The notes: a model not told the origin generated them from the sequence alone. Shown: positions 25,280 to 34,619, numbered from the stretch's first letter. The stretch is 64,000 nt of DNA from an uncultured Clostridia bacterium (GCA_934365195.1 CAKRNA010000002.1:1-64000); one strand, 5' to 3'. Translations and numbers: made by a program.

Positions 25280-26512
25280 ATGTTAGAATTACTTGCCCCT
25301 GCGGGCGATAGAAAAAAAATGGATACGGCGCTACACTTTGGCGCTGACGCAGTATATATCGGCGGTGATTTTTCGCTAAGGGCTTACTGCAACAACTTTG
25401 ACTACGAAGGGTTAAAAAGTGCTGTTCAGTACACTCATAGTTTGGGCAAAAAGGTTTACGTAACTGTGAATATATTTGCCTCTAACCGTGATTTTGGAAA
25501 ACTTGAAGAGTATATTAAGTACCTTGACGAAATCAAGGTGGACGCTATTATCGTAACGGATATCGGAGTGCTGGAACTTGCTAAAAGGGTTGCGCCTAAC
25601 CTAAAACTTCACTTATCCACGCAAGCAAACACAACGAATAAGCACGCAGTTAAGTTTTGGGCTGACTACGGCTTGGAAAGGGTGGTACTAGCAAGAGAAC
25701 TTAAAATCGACGAGATTAAAGAGATAAAGGACTACGTAGGGGATAGTATTCAATTAGAGGCTTTCGTACACGGAGCAATGTGTATTAGTTATAGCGGAAG
25801 ATGTCTACTTAGTAGTTACCTAACCACCAGAAATTCTAATCGTGGAGAGTGCGTGCAGGCTTGCAGGTGGGAATACTCTATTACCGAAAAGAACAGACCT
25901 AACAAGTTTTTGACGATGCAAGAGGACGATAGGGGCAGTTATATACTAAACAGCAACGATATGTGTATGCTAAAATATATGGACGAAGTGATTAAAGCGG
26001 GCGTAGAAAGTTTTAAGATAGAGGGCAGAATGAAGTCCGAGTATTACGTGGGTAGCGTGGTAACTATGTATAGGCGTGCTATCGACGAGTACAAGAAAAA
26101 TCCAAACGGAAAACTCGTATTGCCGAGCGAGGTTTTGGACGAAATGGAAAAAACTGCGCATAGGGGATACAGCACGGGCTTTTATTTTACCGATAAAAAT
26201 CAAGACGCTAACGTAAATTACGAGTCTGCGCAAAGCGAGTGTGACTACAAGTTTATTGCAGAGGTTTTAGGCTACGACGAGGATAAAAAGGCAATAATCG
26301 TGGAGCAACGCAACCGCTTTAAAAAAGGCGACGTGCTGGAAATACTGTCTAGCGACGATAACTTCTGCAAAACCATTACGGCTCGCTATATGTTTGACGA
26401 AAAAGGAAACCTAGTTGACGACGCTAAAATCGTTCAGCAAAAACTATATATTAAAAGCGATATTAGGCTACGTGAATTAGATAAACTAAGAATAAACGTA
26501 AAAGGGGAATAG
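25280..26512 (+). CDS. trhP: U32 family protein, probable tRNA 5-hydroxyuridine synthase (TrhP-like)
   Basis: 410 aa, annotated historically as peptidase U32. It begins LELLAPAGDRKKMDTALHFGADAVYIGG, the family N-terminus. It carries the signature FVHGAMCISYSGRCLLSSYL with RGECVQACRW, whose cysteines probably bind an Fe-S cluster. TrhP enzymes use prephenate to hydroxylate U34 of tRNA. Length and the adjacent trmR-like gene favour this over a protease. B. subtilis has two tandem U32 genes; only one is present here. It starts three bases after the preceding stop. Confidence 0.85.
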   Translation: MLELLAPAGDRKKMDTALHFGADAVYIGGDFSLRAYCNNFDYEGLKSAVQYTHSLGKKVYVTVNIFASNRDFGKLEEYIKYLDEIKVDAIIVTDIGVLELAKRVAPNLKLHLSTQANTTNKHAVKFWADYGLERVVLARELKIDEIKEIKDYVGDSIQLEAFVHGAMCISYSGRCLLSSYLTTRNSNRGECVQACRWEYSITEKNRPNKFLTMQEDDRGSYILNSNDMCMLKYMDEVIKAGVESFKIEGRMKSEYYVGSVVTMYRRAIDEYKKNPNGKLVLPSEVLDEMEKTAHRGYSTGFYFTDKNQDANVNYESAQSECDYKFIAEVLGYDEDKKAIIVEQRNRFKKGDVLEILSSDDNFCKTITARYMFDEKGNLVDDAKIVQQKLYIKSDIRLRELDKLRINVKGE

Positions 26513-26514
26513 GT

Positions 26515-27660
26515 ATGATAACTCCGGAAAAAATTATTTTGTTAACGGGTAATTTGGTTGAGGACGCTAGGGCAAAGGCACTAGAAGAGCATATCAACGG
26601 GAAAATATTCGGTTATCACGTAATAACTATTAAAGAAGAACAAATCACGAATAGATTGTACTCCAAATGGCTAAATACCGCCCTTATTTACGGTATTAGG
26701 CACGGCATAAACTGGCTGGATAACGTTGAAGGCGTTAGGAAAATGCAGGTTAAAAGGCTGAATAAGAATAGGGCTAAGGTGAACGGAAAGTACAAAAAGC
26801 AAAGCCAAGGAAGTTTTAGAAGAATAAACAACGTGGTAAACCGCTTTAACGCAAAAGCAATTTTGTGTATGAACACAAACACTTTATTCTTGACCTTGAA
26901 GGCAAAGGAAAAATTCGGTTTTAAGGCGGAGGTTGTAGGCTGCTTGGATTCTTTCACATTCGACAAAAAGACCACGCCGCTGGGCGCTGATAAGTATATT
27001 GTGGAAAACAACGAACTTAAAGACGAATTAGTAAGAAACAACGTGGCTAAGGAAAAAATTATTATCAAGCGTTTCCCTATCGAAAAGGAAGTGTTTATCG
27101 AAGAGACCGAAAGAGAGTTAAGAAGCCTATTCGATATTGACTTGAAGCCAACCGTACTACTAAACGGCGGTAGCATAGGCGACAACAAAATCGTGGAGAT
27201 ATTTAAGTTGCTACTTGAAGTGGAGGACAGGTTTAATATAATCGTGTACTGCGGTGAAAACGAGCCGCTTTACCAACGTTTCGTAAGGGCAAAGGAGAGC
27301 GGAAACCTAAAAAACGTAAAACTATTCACCACCGTAAACAATATCGAAAAATTGTACAAGGCGGTGGATTGCATCGTGTCTATTTACGACGTTAGCGCAA
27401 TTTACAAGGCGAAAGTACTAAACAAGCCTATTATCGTGTTTGCGCCAAAAAGAGAAGTCGAGGAGCAGGACTTTAAGTATCTAAACAAAGTGGGCGACTC
27501 TATCTACGCAAAGGATAGTAGCGACGTGGTTGCAAAAGTATTCGACGTAACTAATCATAATATTGTAAAAACCGAGAAAAACGTGGACGAAATCAGGTCG
27601 TCAACGATTGTTGCGTCTAATTATTTAATAGATTTGCTATCGGATAAAGATAAAGAGTAG
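26515..27660 (+). CDS. Divergent GT-B glycosyltransferase-like protein (MGDG synthase/UgtP-like)
   Basis: A 381-aa protein I assign only loosely. The segment GADKYIVENNELKDELVRNN, followed by a KIIIKRFPI strand, resembles the linker of MGDG synthase/UgtP-type glycosyltransferases (family GT28). PTVLLNGGSIGDNKIVEIFK then resembles the start of their C-terminal Rossmann domain. The usual nucleotide-sugar GGxxT motif is absent; SIYDVSAIYKAKVLNKPII stands at the equivalent place, so activity may be lost or altered. The N-terminal third is rich in Lys/Asn/Arg. It lies inside an RNA-modification operon with intergenic gaps of 2-9 bp, which suggests co-expression but not the role. Confidence 0.55.
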   Translation: MITPEKIILLTGNLVEDARAKALEEHINGKIFGYHVITIKEEQITNRLYSKWLNTALIYGIRHGINWLDNVEGVRKMQVKRLNKNRAKVNGKYKKQSQGSFRRINNVVNRFNAKAILCMNTNTLFLTLKAKEKFGFKAEVVGCLDSFTFDKKTTPLGADKYIVENNELKDELVRNNVAKEKIIIKRFPIEKEVFIEETERELRSLFDIDLKPTVLLNGGSIGDNKIVEIFKLLLEVEDRFNIIVYCGENEPLYQRFVRAKESGNLKNVKLFTTVNNIEKLYKAVDCIVSIYDVSAIYKAKVLNKPIIVFAPKREVEEQDFKYLNKVGDSIYAKDSSDVVAKVFDVTNHNIVKTEKNVDEIRSSTIVASNYLIDLLSDKDKE

Positions 27661-27669
27661 GCAGGGAGT

Positions 27670-28965
27670 ATGGCTGTAATATTATCAATAGATAAGGGCG
27701 GAATAGGAAAAAAGTGCGGGCTTAGGGTAGGCGACGATATTTTGCGCTTTGACGATATGCCTTTTTGCGACGTGCTTGACTACTTGTACGCAGACGGGCA
27801 AGGCGAGTTCACCGTAACTTTTTTAAGGCGAGGAAAGGAGAAAACCAAGAGGATAAAAAAGAGCGAGGCGGACTCCTTGGGGCTAAACTTTGACAAAAAG
27901 TACGACCTATGCACGACAAGGTGCAAAAACAAGTGTAAGTTTTGCTTTGTGGACCAACTGCCGAAAAAGGAAAAACTGCGTGATACCTTGTACGTAAAGG
28001 ACGACGATTATAGGCTAAGTTTTGCTTGCGGAAATTACGTAACCTTAACCAACGTTACCGATAAGGACGTGGACAGGATAATAAAATATCACTTGTCGCC
28101 GATGTATATATCGGTGCACGCCTACGACGACGATGTTAGGAAAATGCTAGTTGCAAACCCAAATACGAAAAATTTGCCACGCTATATAGACAGAATGGCA
28201 AAGGCGGGCATTGTTATGCACACGCAAATAGTAATGTGCAAGGGGCTAAACGACGGCGACGTAATGGAAAATACTTGTAGGCAGTTGTTAAAGTACTATC
28301 CAACCGTCAAGACGCTTGCGATTGTTCCCGTTGGCTTAACCGACCACCGTGAAGGGCTGTATCCGTTGGAGAGGATAACCAAAGAGGTGGCAATAGATAC
28401 GATTAACCGTGTGGAGAAAATAAACGCCGAGGCAGGAGGCTTTTGCTGGTGTTCTGACGAAATGTATTTGATTGCAGGAAAACCTATCCCTACGGTTGAC
28501 TACTACGGCGACCTTGAACAAATAGAAAACGGAGTGGGTATGCTTGCCGAGTTTAACTCTGATTTTGACTACAAAATAGGGGAACTAAACGGGCTATCTA
28601 CCGATAAGAAGTTTGCTTTTGTGACGGGTAAAAGTTTTGCGCCGATACTTAGAAATTACGCTACCAAGATAGAAAACACGGTAAAAGGGCTAAAAACCAA
28701 GGTGTTTGCCATCGAAAACGAGTTTTTTGGCAAGAATATTACGGTTGCAGGGCTTGTTGTAGGGCGTGATATAATCAAGCAATTAAACGGAAATATTGAC
28801 GACGTGGACTACGTGGTGTTGCCAAAGACAATGTTTAAGGAATTTGAAACGGTAATGCTAGACGGCACTACGATAGAGGAATTAGAGGAAAAATTAGGCA
28901 AAAAAGTGCTTATTGCTCAGGCGAATGCCTCGGGCGTACTAGACGAAATAAGGAGTGTAATATGA
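27670..28965 (+). CDS. DUF512 radical SAM protein with PDZ-like N-terminus
   Basis: 431 aa. Residues 1-60 form a PDZ-like domain (IDKGGIGKKCGLRVGDDILRF). C85, C89 and C92 within CTTRCKNKCKFCFVDQLP match a radical-SAM CX3CX2C site, with C81 as an extra ligand candidate. A DUF512 C-terminal half follows. This family is conserved in Clostridia and commonly lies directly upstream of der, as here (4-bp ATGA overlap). The substrate is not established. Confidence 0.9.
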   Translation: MAVILSIDKGGIGKKCGLRVGDDILRFDDMPFCDVLDYLYADGQGEFTVTFLRRGKEKTKRIKKSEADSLGLNFDKKYDLCTTRCKNKCKFCFVDQLPKKEKLRDTLYVKDDDYRLSFACGNYVTLTNVTDKDVDRIIKYHLSPMYISVHAYDDDVRKMLVANPNTKNLPRYIDRMAKAGIVMHTQIVMCKGLNDGDVMENTCRQLLKYYPTVKTLAIVPVGLTDHREGLYPLERITKEVAIDTINRVEKINAEAGGFCWCSDEMYLIAGKPIPTVDYYGDLEQIENGVGMLAEFNSDFDYKIGELNGLSTDKKFAFVTGKSFAPILRNYATKIENTVKGLKTKVFAIENEFFGKNITVAGLVVGRDIIKQLNGNIDDVDYVVLPKTMFKEFETVMLDGTTIEELEEKLGKKVLIAQANASGVLDEIRSVI

Positions 28966-30284
28966 AACCGACAGTTGCCATAATAGGTAGACCAAACGTG
29001 GGTAAATCTACGTTTTTTAATAAGATTAGCGGAAGAAGAATATCGATTGTAGACGATATGCCGGGAGTAACTCGTGATAGGATATATTGCGACGCAGAGT
29101 GGTGCGGAAAGTCCTTTACCATGATTGATACGGGTGGAATAGAGGTTAATAGCGAAGATAAAATGTGGCTACATATCCGTACGCAAGCCGAAATAGCGGT
29201 GGACCTATCCGACGTAATAATATTTTTCGTAGACGGAAAAGCAGGGCTTGTATCGGAGGATTACGAGGTTGCAAAATACCTAAGAAAAAGCAATAAGCCC
29301 GTAATAGTTGCCGTAAATAAACTGGATAATAACGAGGTGGAAAAGAGTTTTGAGTTCTACGAACTAGGCTTTGAGGAAGTTTTTGCAATATCAGCCGAGC
29401 AAGCGCAAGGTCTTGGCGATTTGTTAGACTGCGTATGTTCGCACTTTAAGACGGGCGACGGCGCACTTGAAGAGGACGACAGCCTAAAAATTGCGGTTGT
29501 CGGTAGGCCAAACGCAGGTAAAAGTTCTATCGTAAACAAGATTTTAGGCTACGACAGGGTAATAGTAAGCGACGTTGAGGGTACAACGAGAGATGCTATC
29601 GACACGAAATTTACCGTAGCAGGCAGAAAATACACCATTATCGACACAGCAGGTATGCGTAGAAGAAAGAATATCAGCAAAAACGTGGAGCAATACTCCG
29701 TTATGCGTGCTATTGCAGCGATAAAGAGGGCGGACGTGGTTATTATCGCTTTTGATGCGGCTAGGGAATTATCCGAGCAAGATATTAGGATTGCAGGCTA
29801 CGTACACGAACAAGGAAAGCCGTCGGTAATTGCTATGAACAAGTGGGACTTGGTGGAAAAGGACACCAACACTATTTATAGGTTTAAAAAGATGCTGGAC
29901 GAAAAGTTAAAGTTTATGGACTACTACACTCCGGTGTTTATTAGCGCTTTAACCGGTCAAAGAATGGGCAGTATTATCGATAGCGTGAATATCGTGTACG
30001 AAAGCAATAATATGAGAGTGCCTACCGGCGTACTTAACGACACGGTGCAAGATGCCGTTATGGTAAATCCGCCTCCTATGTACAAGGGCAGGGAATTGAA
30101 AATTTACTACGCAACGCAAGTATCGGTCAAGCCGCCTACCTTCGTGCTGTTTGTAAATAACGACAAATTGCTACATTTTTCGTACAAAAGGTATATAGAA
30201 AACTCGCTAAGGAAGGCGTTTAAGTTTGTAGGTTCGCCTATCCGCATTATTTTTAGGAACAAAAACAAAGAAGAAATTAACTAA
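28962..30284 (+). CDS. der: Ribosome-assembly GTPase Der (EngA)
   Basis: 440 aa, a double-GTPase protein needed for 50S maturation. The first G domain has GRPNVGKST (residues 9-17) and DTGGI. The second has GRPNAGKSS and DTAGMRRR with NKWD. A C-terminal KH-like domain runs to the end (ENSLRKAFKFVGSPIRIIFRN). Length is standard. The start overlaps the DUF512 stop. Last gene of the tightly packed operon; 61 bp separate it from the aminotransferase. Confidence 0.97.
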   Translation: MKPTVAIIGRPNVGKSTFFNKISGRRISIVDDMPGVTRDRIYCDAEWCGKSFTMIDTGGIEVNSEDKMWLHIRTQAEIAVDLSDVIIFFVDGKAGLVSEDYEVAKYLRKSNKPVIVAVNKLDNNEVEKSFEFYELGFEEVFAISAEQAQGLGDLLDCVCSHFKTGDGALEEDDSLKIAVVGRPNAGKSSIVNKILGYDRVIVSDVEGTTRDAIDTKFTVAGRKYTIIDTAGMRRRKNISKNVEQYSVMRAIAAIKRADVVIIAFDAARELSEQDIRIAGYVHEQGKPSVIAMNKWDLVEKDTNTIYRFKKMLDEKLKFMDYYTPVFISALTGQRMGSIIDSVNIVYESNNMRVPTGVLNDTVQDAVMVNPPPMYKGRELKIYYATQVSVKPPTFVLFVNNDKLLHFSYKRYIENSLRKAFKFVGSPIRIIFRNKNKEEIN

Positions 30285-30345
30285 AATTTGTTGCCAAATA
30301 TCTGTTTTGGTGCTATTTTAGTTGTATGAATTTATGGAGGATGAA

Positions 30346-31617
30346 ATGTTATATTCTGAACTATCAGAGCAAGAATTAAACGCTATACTAAAAGAAGAAC
30401 AAAAAAAATACGACAAGTTCGTTAAGGCAAAACTAAACCTTGATATGTCAAGGGGTAAGCCTTGCCCTAAACAACTTGATATTTGTCAAGATATGCTTAC
30501 TTGCCTTGGCGGAAAAGATTTGTCTAAATTATACGAAATAGACCCTCGTAACTACGGCGGTCTTGACGGATTAAAGGCTATCAGAGAGATATTTGCCGAT
30601 TTACTAGACGTAAAAACGGAGCAAGTACTAGCAGGCGGTAGCAGTAGTTTGAATTTGATGTACGATATTATTCAATACGCTATGCAATTTGGTGTGCTAG
30701 GGTTTAAATCTTGGAATAAAGTTCCAAACGTTACTTTTATTTGCTGCGTACCCGGTTACGATAGGCACTTTGCTATTTGTAAAGCGCTAGGTATCAAAAT
30801 GATTAGCGTTCCGCTTCGTGAGGACGGTCCTGATATGGATATCGTGGAGAGTTTGTGCAAGGCTGACGACTCGATTAAGGGTATTTGGTGCGTTCCAAAG
30901 TACAGCAACCCAACGGGTACTGTTTACAGCGACGAAGTAGTAAGACGTCTTGCAAAAATGCAATGCGCAGAGGATTTTAGGATTTTCTGGGATAACGCTT
31001 ACGCCGTTCATTACCTAACCGATAAGCACGACGAGATACTTAATATCTTAGACGAATGCGAAAAGGCAGGTAATCCAAACAGAGCGTTTATGTTCTCGTC
31101 CACTTCAAAAATCAGTTTTGCAGGTGGCGGTGTTGCTTGCGTATGCACCAGCGTTGAGAACTTGAAAGATATCAAGAGCCACATGACTTACCAAACAATC
31201 GGCGCAAACAAACTTGTTCAAGCAATGCACGTGGAGTATTTTAAAGATGCCGACGGCATACTAGATACTATGAAAAAGCACGCCGCAATATTAAAACCTA
31301 AGTTTGATATGGTTATTGAAAAGTTGATTTCGTACTTCTCAGAGAGCGATATTATCAACTGGACAACTCCAAACGGCGGATACTTTATCAGCGTAAACGT
31401 GCTAAAAGGTTGCGCTAAGGAAGTTGTTAAAATGACGGCAGAGGCAGGCGTAACGCTAACTAGCGCAGGTGCTACCTTCCCTAACGGACTTGACGACAAC
31501 GACAGCAATATCAGGTTTGCTCCGTCTTACCCAACCGAAGAGGAACTAAGCCTTGCTTGTGACGTATTTGCAACCGCAGTTAAAATAGTTTGCATTAAAA
31601 AATTGCTTAACAAATAA
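30346..31617 (+). CDS. PLP-dependent aminotransferase, Asp_aminotransf (PF12897-type) family
   Basis: 423 aa; the ATG with GGAGG five bases upstream is preferred over earlier in-frame codons. The opening LNLDMSRGKPCPKQLD and the PLP-lysine region FMFSSTSKISFAGGGVA are characteristic of the class I-like aminotransferases formerly grouped as MocR-type. The C. glutamicum aspartate aminotransferase belongs to this group. WCVPKYSNPTGTVYS carries the conserved Asn-Pro pair. Aspartate/2-oxoglutarate transamination is the most likely activity. No separate promoter is evident, so read-through from the der operon is possible. Confidence 0.85.
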   Translation: MLYSELSEQELNAILKEEQKKYDKFVKAKLNLDMSRGKPCPKQLDICQDMLTCLGGKDLSKLYEIDPRNYGGLDGLKAIREIFADLLDVKTEQVLAGGSSSLNLMYDIIQYAMQFGVLGFKSWNKVPNVTFICCVPGYDRHFAICKALGIKMISVPLREDGPDMDIVESLCKADDSIKGIWCVPKYSNPTGTVYSDEVVRRLAKMQCAEDFRIFWDNAYAVHYLTDKHDEILNILDECEKAGNPNRAFMFSSTSKISFAGGGVACVCTSVENLKDIKSHMTYQTIGANKLVQAMHVEYFKDADGILDTMKKHAAILKPKFDMVIEKLISYFSESDIINWTTPNGGYFISVNVLKGCAKEVVKMTAEAGVTLTSAGATFPNGLDDNDSNIRFAPSYPTEEELSLACDVFATAVKIVCIKKLLNK

Positions 31618-31639
31618 CTGATTATAAATTTTAAAAATC

Positions 31640-31668
31640 AACCGGTCGAATTGTCGGCCGGTTTTTTT
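31640..31668 (+). terminator. Intrinsic terminator after the aminotransferase
   Basis: AACCGGTCGA/TCGGCCGGTT stem with an ATTG loop, then seven T residues. Confidence 0.9.
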
Positions 31669-31870
31669 GTTGAAAAATTTGGTAAGGTGGCGTAAGTTAA
31701 ATTTTAAGGCTACAAGGGATATTAAATGTATTATATAATAAATATAATTTATATTAAATAAAAAATAGAATACCATTTTAAAGCGCCTAAGTTAAGTTTA
31801 ATTTGCTATGCAGTATTAGGTTTAAAAGCCGAAATAAAAAAATATAAAAATTTTTAAAATACTTTATCAA

Positions 31871-31904
31871 TTTAGTTGACTAAACTGTTAAAGCGTGATA
31901 TCTT
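31871..31904 (+). promoter_or_regulatory. Promoter overlapped by a TrpR-operator-like palindrome
   Basis: The -35 TTGACT (31876-31881), a 17-bp spacer and TATCTT (31899-31904). The inverted repeat TTTAGT-TG-ACTAAA (31871-31884) covers the -35. Its core TAGTTGACTA differs by one base from the TAGTTAACTA core of E. coli trp operators. The next gene encodes a TrpR-family protein, so autoregulation is plausible. Confidence 0.65.
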
Positions 31905-31921
31905 ATTAGCAAGAGGTAAAT

Positions 31922-32206
31922 ATGAAAGCAAGAATATCCGATGAAAAAATAGACCATTTATTTGAAATAATTTTAAAACTAAACAGTGTAGAAGATTGCC
32001 GTATGCTATTTGAAGATTTGTGCACGATCCAAGAAATAGAAAAAATGGCTGAAAGAGTAGAGGCAGCGGAGTTGCTGCTACAAGGTAAAACTTATAGCGA
32101 AGTAATTCAAAAAACCGAAATATCGTCCGCTACACTTAGTAGGGTAAGTAAATGCGTTCAGTATGGACAAGGGTATCAAAAATTTTTAAAAAATAAGGAA
32201 GATTAG
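31922..32206 (+). CDS. TrpR/YerC-YecD family transcriptional regulator
   Basis: 94 aa, all-helical, matching the YerC/YecD branch of TrpR-like repressors. The opening helices contain the family pattern CRMLFEDLCTIQEIEKMAERVEAA. The helix-turn-helix is around residues 57-80 (GKTYSEVIQKTEISSATLSRV), ending SKCVQYGQGY. In TrpR the ligand is tryptophan; the ligand of YerC-type proteins is not established. It is the first gene of an operon with an amino-acid ABC transporter four bases downstream, suggesting it controls that importer. Confidence 0.88.
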   Translation: MKARISDEKIDHLFEIILKLNSVEDCRMLFEDLCTIQEIEKMAERVEAAELLLQGKTYSEVIQKTEISSATLSRVSKCVQYGQGYQKFLKNKED

Positions 32207-32210
32207 TATT

Positions 32211-33011
32211 ATGAAAAAGAAAGTTTTAACAGTTATTGCAGTAGTTGTACTTGCAGTATCGATGGCGGTAGGCTTAACCGCATGTGGTAACAATCAAAAA
32301 AAGGACTGGGATTATATCCAAGAAAGAGGCAAAATGATAGTTGGTTACACTAATTATCCACCACTTGATATTAAAGATGCTAGCGGCAACGTATCTTCAG
32401 GTTTTGACTACGAACTAGCAAAAGAAGTTGGTAAAAAACTAGGCGTTGAGGTAGAGTTTAAGGAAATAAACTGGGCTAATAAAGTTTTGGACGTAAACTC
32501 TAAGAAAATCGATTGCATCTGGAACGGTATGACCGTAAACGAAGAGTTAAAGAAAAACTTAACGCTATCTAATTCTTATATGAGAAATAGGCAAGCAATA
32601 GTCGTAAAGGCTGACGAAACCAGATTTACCGACCTAGAAAGTTTGAAAAATAGCAATATTGGTGCTGAAGCAGGTTCTGCCGGCGCAGCGTTTATCGAAA
32701 ATAATAACCTAAACAGTAATTACAAAAAAGCAGAAAAACAACTAGATTTGTTCTTTGAAATGGAGGCAAACAAACTGGACGTTGCAGTTCTTGACTCTAT
32801 TATGGCAGGATATTATATGAATCTTGAAACTTACAAAGGCAAGTATAAAGTGCTTGAAATCAATACCGACCAAGAGGAGTTTGCTATCGGTTTTAGAAAG
32901 GGCGATACCACCTTCGCAGGTAAGGTAAACAACGCTATTGCGGAATTAAAGAAAGACGGAACGTTACAAACTTTAGCAAATAAATACGGACTAGCAAGTG
33001 AGATTTTATAA
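32211..33011 (+). CDS. Polar amino-acid ABC transporter, substrate-binding lipoprotein
   Basis: 266 aa. A lipoprotein signal peptide with lipobox LTAC (Cys at about residue 25) indicates anchoring by Lgt, which is encoded at 57.5 kb. The mature part is an SBP_bac_3 domain starting GKMIVGYTNYPPLD, the usual first strand of amino-acid-binding proteins, with GFDYELAKEVGKKLGVEVEF after it. The specificity is not readable by eye; the TrpR-like regulator ahead of it suggests an aromatic or related amino acid, which is only an inference. Confidence 0.9.
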   Translation: MKKKVLTVIAVVVLAVSMAVGLTACGNNQKKDWDYIQERGKMIVGYTNYPPLDIKDASGNVSSGFDYELAKEVGKKLGVEVEFKEINWANKVLDVNSKKIDCIWNGMTVNEELKKNLTLSNSYMRNRQAIVVKADETRFTDLESLKNSNIGAEAGSAGAAFIENNNLNSNYKKAEKQLDLFFEMEANKLDVAVLDSIMAGYYMNLETYKGKYKVLEINTDQEEFAIGFRKGDTTFAGKVNNAIAELKKDGTLQTLANKYGLASEIL

Positions 33012-33685
33012 TGGACTTAAACACAGTAATTAAATTATTATTCGACGGTTTCGGAGTAACCGTGTTGATATTTGCCATCACGTTAGTGGTGGCTTTACCA
33101 CTTGGTTTGATACTTGCATTCGGGCTAAATTCCAAGTTTAAACCGCTGAAAATATTATTAGAGATATTCGTGTGGATAATTAGAGGTACGCCTTTAATGT
33201 TGCAAGTAATCATTTTCTATTACGGGCCGGGGCTACTATTCCAGTACAATTATCCAACCTTTAAATTAGGCACGATATTTGTTAGCGAGGGGCTAATTGC
33301 CGTGCTTATCGCCTTTATTATCAATTACGCCGCATATTTTAGCGTGATTTACAAGGGCGGAATAAACTCTATTAACAAAGGTCAATTTGAGGCAGGGCAA
33401 GTTTTGGGTATGACTAGGACGCAAATATTCTTCAAGGTAATTTTACTACAATTATTCAAGAATATCCTTGCACCTATGAGTAACGAGGTTATCACCTTGG
33501 TTAAGGATACGTCGCTTGCAAGAGTGGTTACCGTTGCCGAAATCATATTCGTTGCCGGCGAAGTAATGATTAAGACGGGCGTTATGTGGCCGATTTTCTT
33601 AACCGGCGTGTACTACTTAGCATTCGTAGGCTTGCTTACTCTTTTCTTCAACTGGCTAGAAAAGAAACTTTCTTACTTTAATTAG
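33011..33685 (+). CDS. Amino-acid ABC transporter permease
   Basis: 224 aa with five membrane spans in the His/Glu/Gln/Arg permease layout. RGTPLMLQVIIFYYG lies near residue 60. The EAA loop EAGQVLGMTRTQIFFKVILLQ is the contact site for the ATPase. Its ATG overlaps the stop of the binding-protein gene by one base, so translation is coupled. Confidence 0.93.
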   Translation: MDLNTVIKLLFDGFGVTVLIFAITLVVALPLGLILAFGLNSKFKPLKILLEIFVWIIRGTPLMLQVIIFYYGPGLLFQYNYPTFKLGTIFVSEGLIAVLIAFIINYAAYFSVIYKGGINSINKGQFEAGQVLGMTRTQIFFKVILLQLFKNILAPMSNEVITLVKDTSLARVVTVAEIIFVAGEVMIKTGVMWPIFLTGVYYLAFVGLLTLFFNWLEKKLSYFN

Positions 33686-33693
33686 AGGTGAAT

Positions 33694-34566
33694 ATGGCGT
33701 TATTAGAAGTTAGAAATATAAAGAAAAGATTTGGCGAAAACGAGATTTTAAAGGGGATATCGTTCGACTTGGAGCGTGGCGAAGTGCTATCTATTATCGG
33801 CTCTTCGGGAAGCGGAAAAACCACGTTACTACGCTGCTTGAACTTTCTTGAAATAGTAGACGAGGGCAGTATTAAAGTGGGCGATAACCTAATTTTTGAA
33901 GGTAAAAACGAAAAGAGGTACAAGGACGACGAACTACGCATTAAAAGGCTTAATTTCGGGCTTGTTTTTCAGTCGTTTAACCTGTTTCCGCAGTACACGG
34001 CTAGCCAAAACGTTGCACTTGCTTTAAAACTACAAAACAAGGAAAACGTAAAAAAATACAAGGCAAAACTAAAAGCCGAATTGAAAAATACCCTTAAAGA
34101 GAACAAAAAAACCAAGAAAAAGGAAAACATAGACAAGATAAAAGCCTATAAGGACGAACTTGAAAACGGTGTGAACGTAACGGTAAACGGTCTACTTGAA
34201 CAGGTAGGACTAAGCGAAAGAAAGGACTTTTATCCTCACCAACTGTCAGGTGGTCAACAGCAAAGGGTGGCAATAGCAAGGGCACTTGCATTAAACCCGA
34301 AAATTCTTTGTTTTGACGAGCCTACTTCGGCGCTTGATCCTGAACTAACGGGAGAGGTGCTAAAAGTAATCAAAGGCTTAAAGGGTAGCGGCAGAACTAT
34401 GATAGTGGTTACTCACGAGATGGAATTTGCTAAAAACGTGTCGGATAAAGTTATGTTTATGGCGGACGGCGTTATTGAGGAAATGGGCTCTCCGGAGGAG
34501 ATATTTAACAATCCAAATAGCGAAAAACTACGCAATTTTTTACAAAAATCTTACGAAGAGATATAA
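33694..34566 (+). CDS. Amino-acid ABC transporter ATP-binding protein with charged insertion
   Basis: 290 aa from the ATG after AGAGGTG. Walker A GSSGSGKTT is at residues 36-44, the Q-loop (VFQSFNLFP) near 91-99, signature LSGGQQQ at 184-190, Walker B ILCFDEP at 204-210 and the H-loop in VVTHEMEF. Family members are usually 240-250 aa. The excess is a Lys/Glu-rich helical insertion of about 45 residues (roughly 116-162) between the Q-loop and the signature, in the helical domain that touches the permease. Catalytic residues are all intact. Confidence 0.92.
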   Translation: MALLEVRNIKKRFGENEILKGISFDLERGEVLSIIGSSGSGKTTLLRCLNFLEIVDEGSIKVGDNLIFEGKNEKRYKDDELRIKRLNFGLVFQSFNLFPQYTASQNVALALKLQNKENVKKYKAKLKAELKNTLKENKKTKKKENIDKIKAYKDELENGVNVTVNGLLEQVGLSERKDFYPHQLSGGQQQRVAIARALALNPKILCFDEPTSALDPELTGEVLKVIKGLKGSGRTMIVVTHEMEFAKNVSDKVMFMADGVIEEMGSPEEIFNNPNSEKLRNFLQKSYEEI

Positions 34567-34591
34567 AAAAAATACTAATCATAAAAATACA

Positions 34592-34619
34592 AAAAAGACG
34601 TGAAAAACGTCTTTTTTTA
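34592..34619 (+). terminator. Terminator of the regulator-transporter operon
   Basis: AAAAAGACGT/ACGTCTTTTT with a short A-rich loop and T run. Confidence 0.88.
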
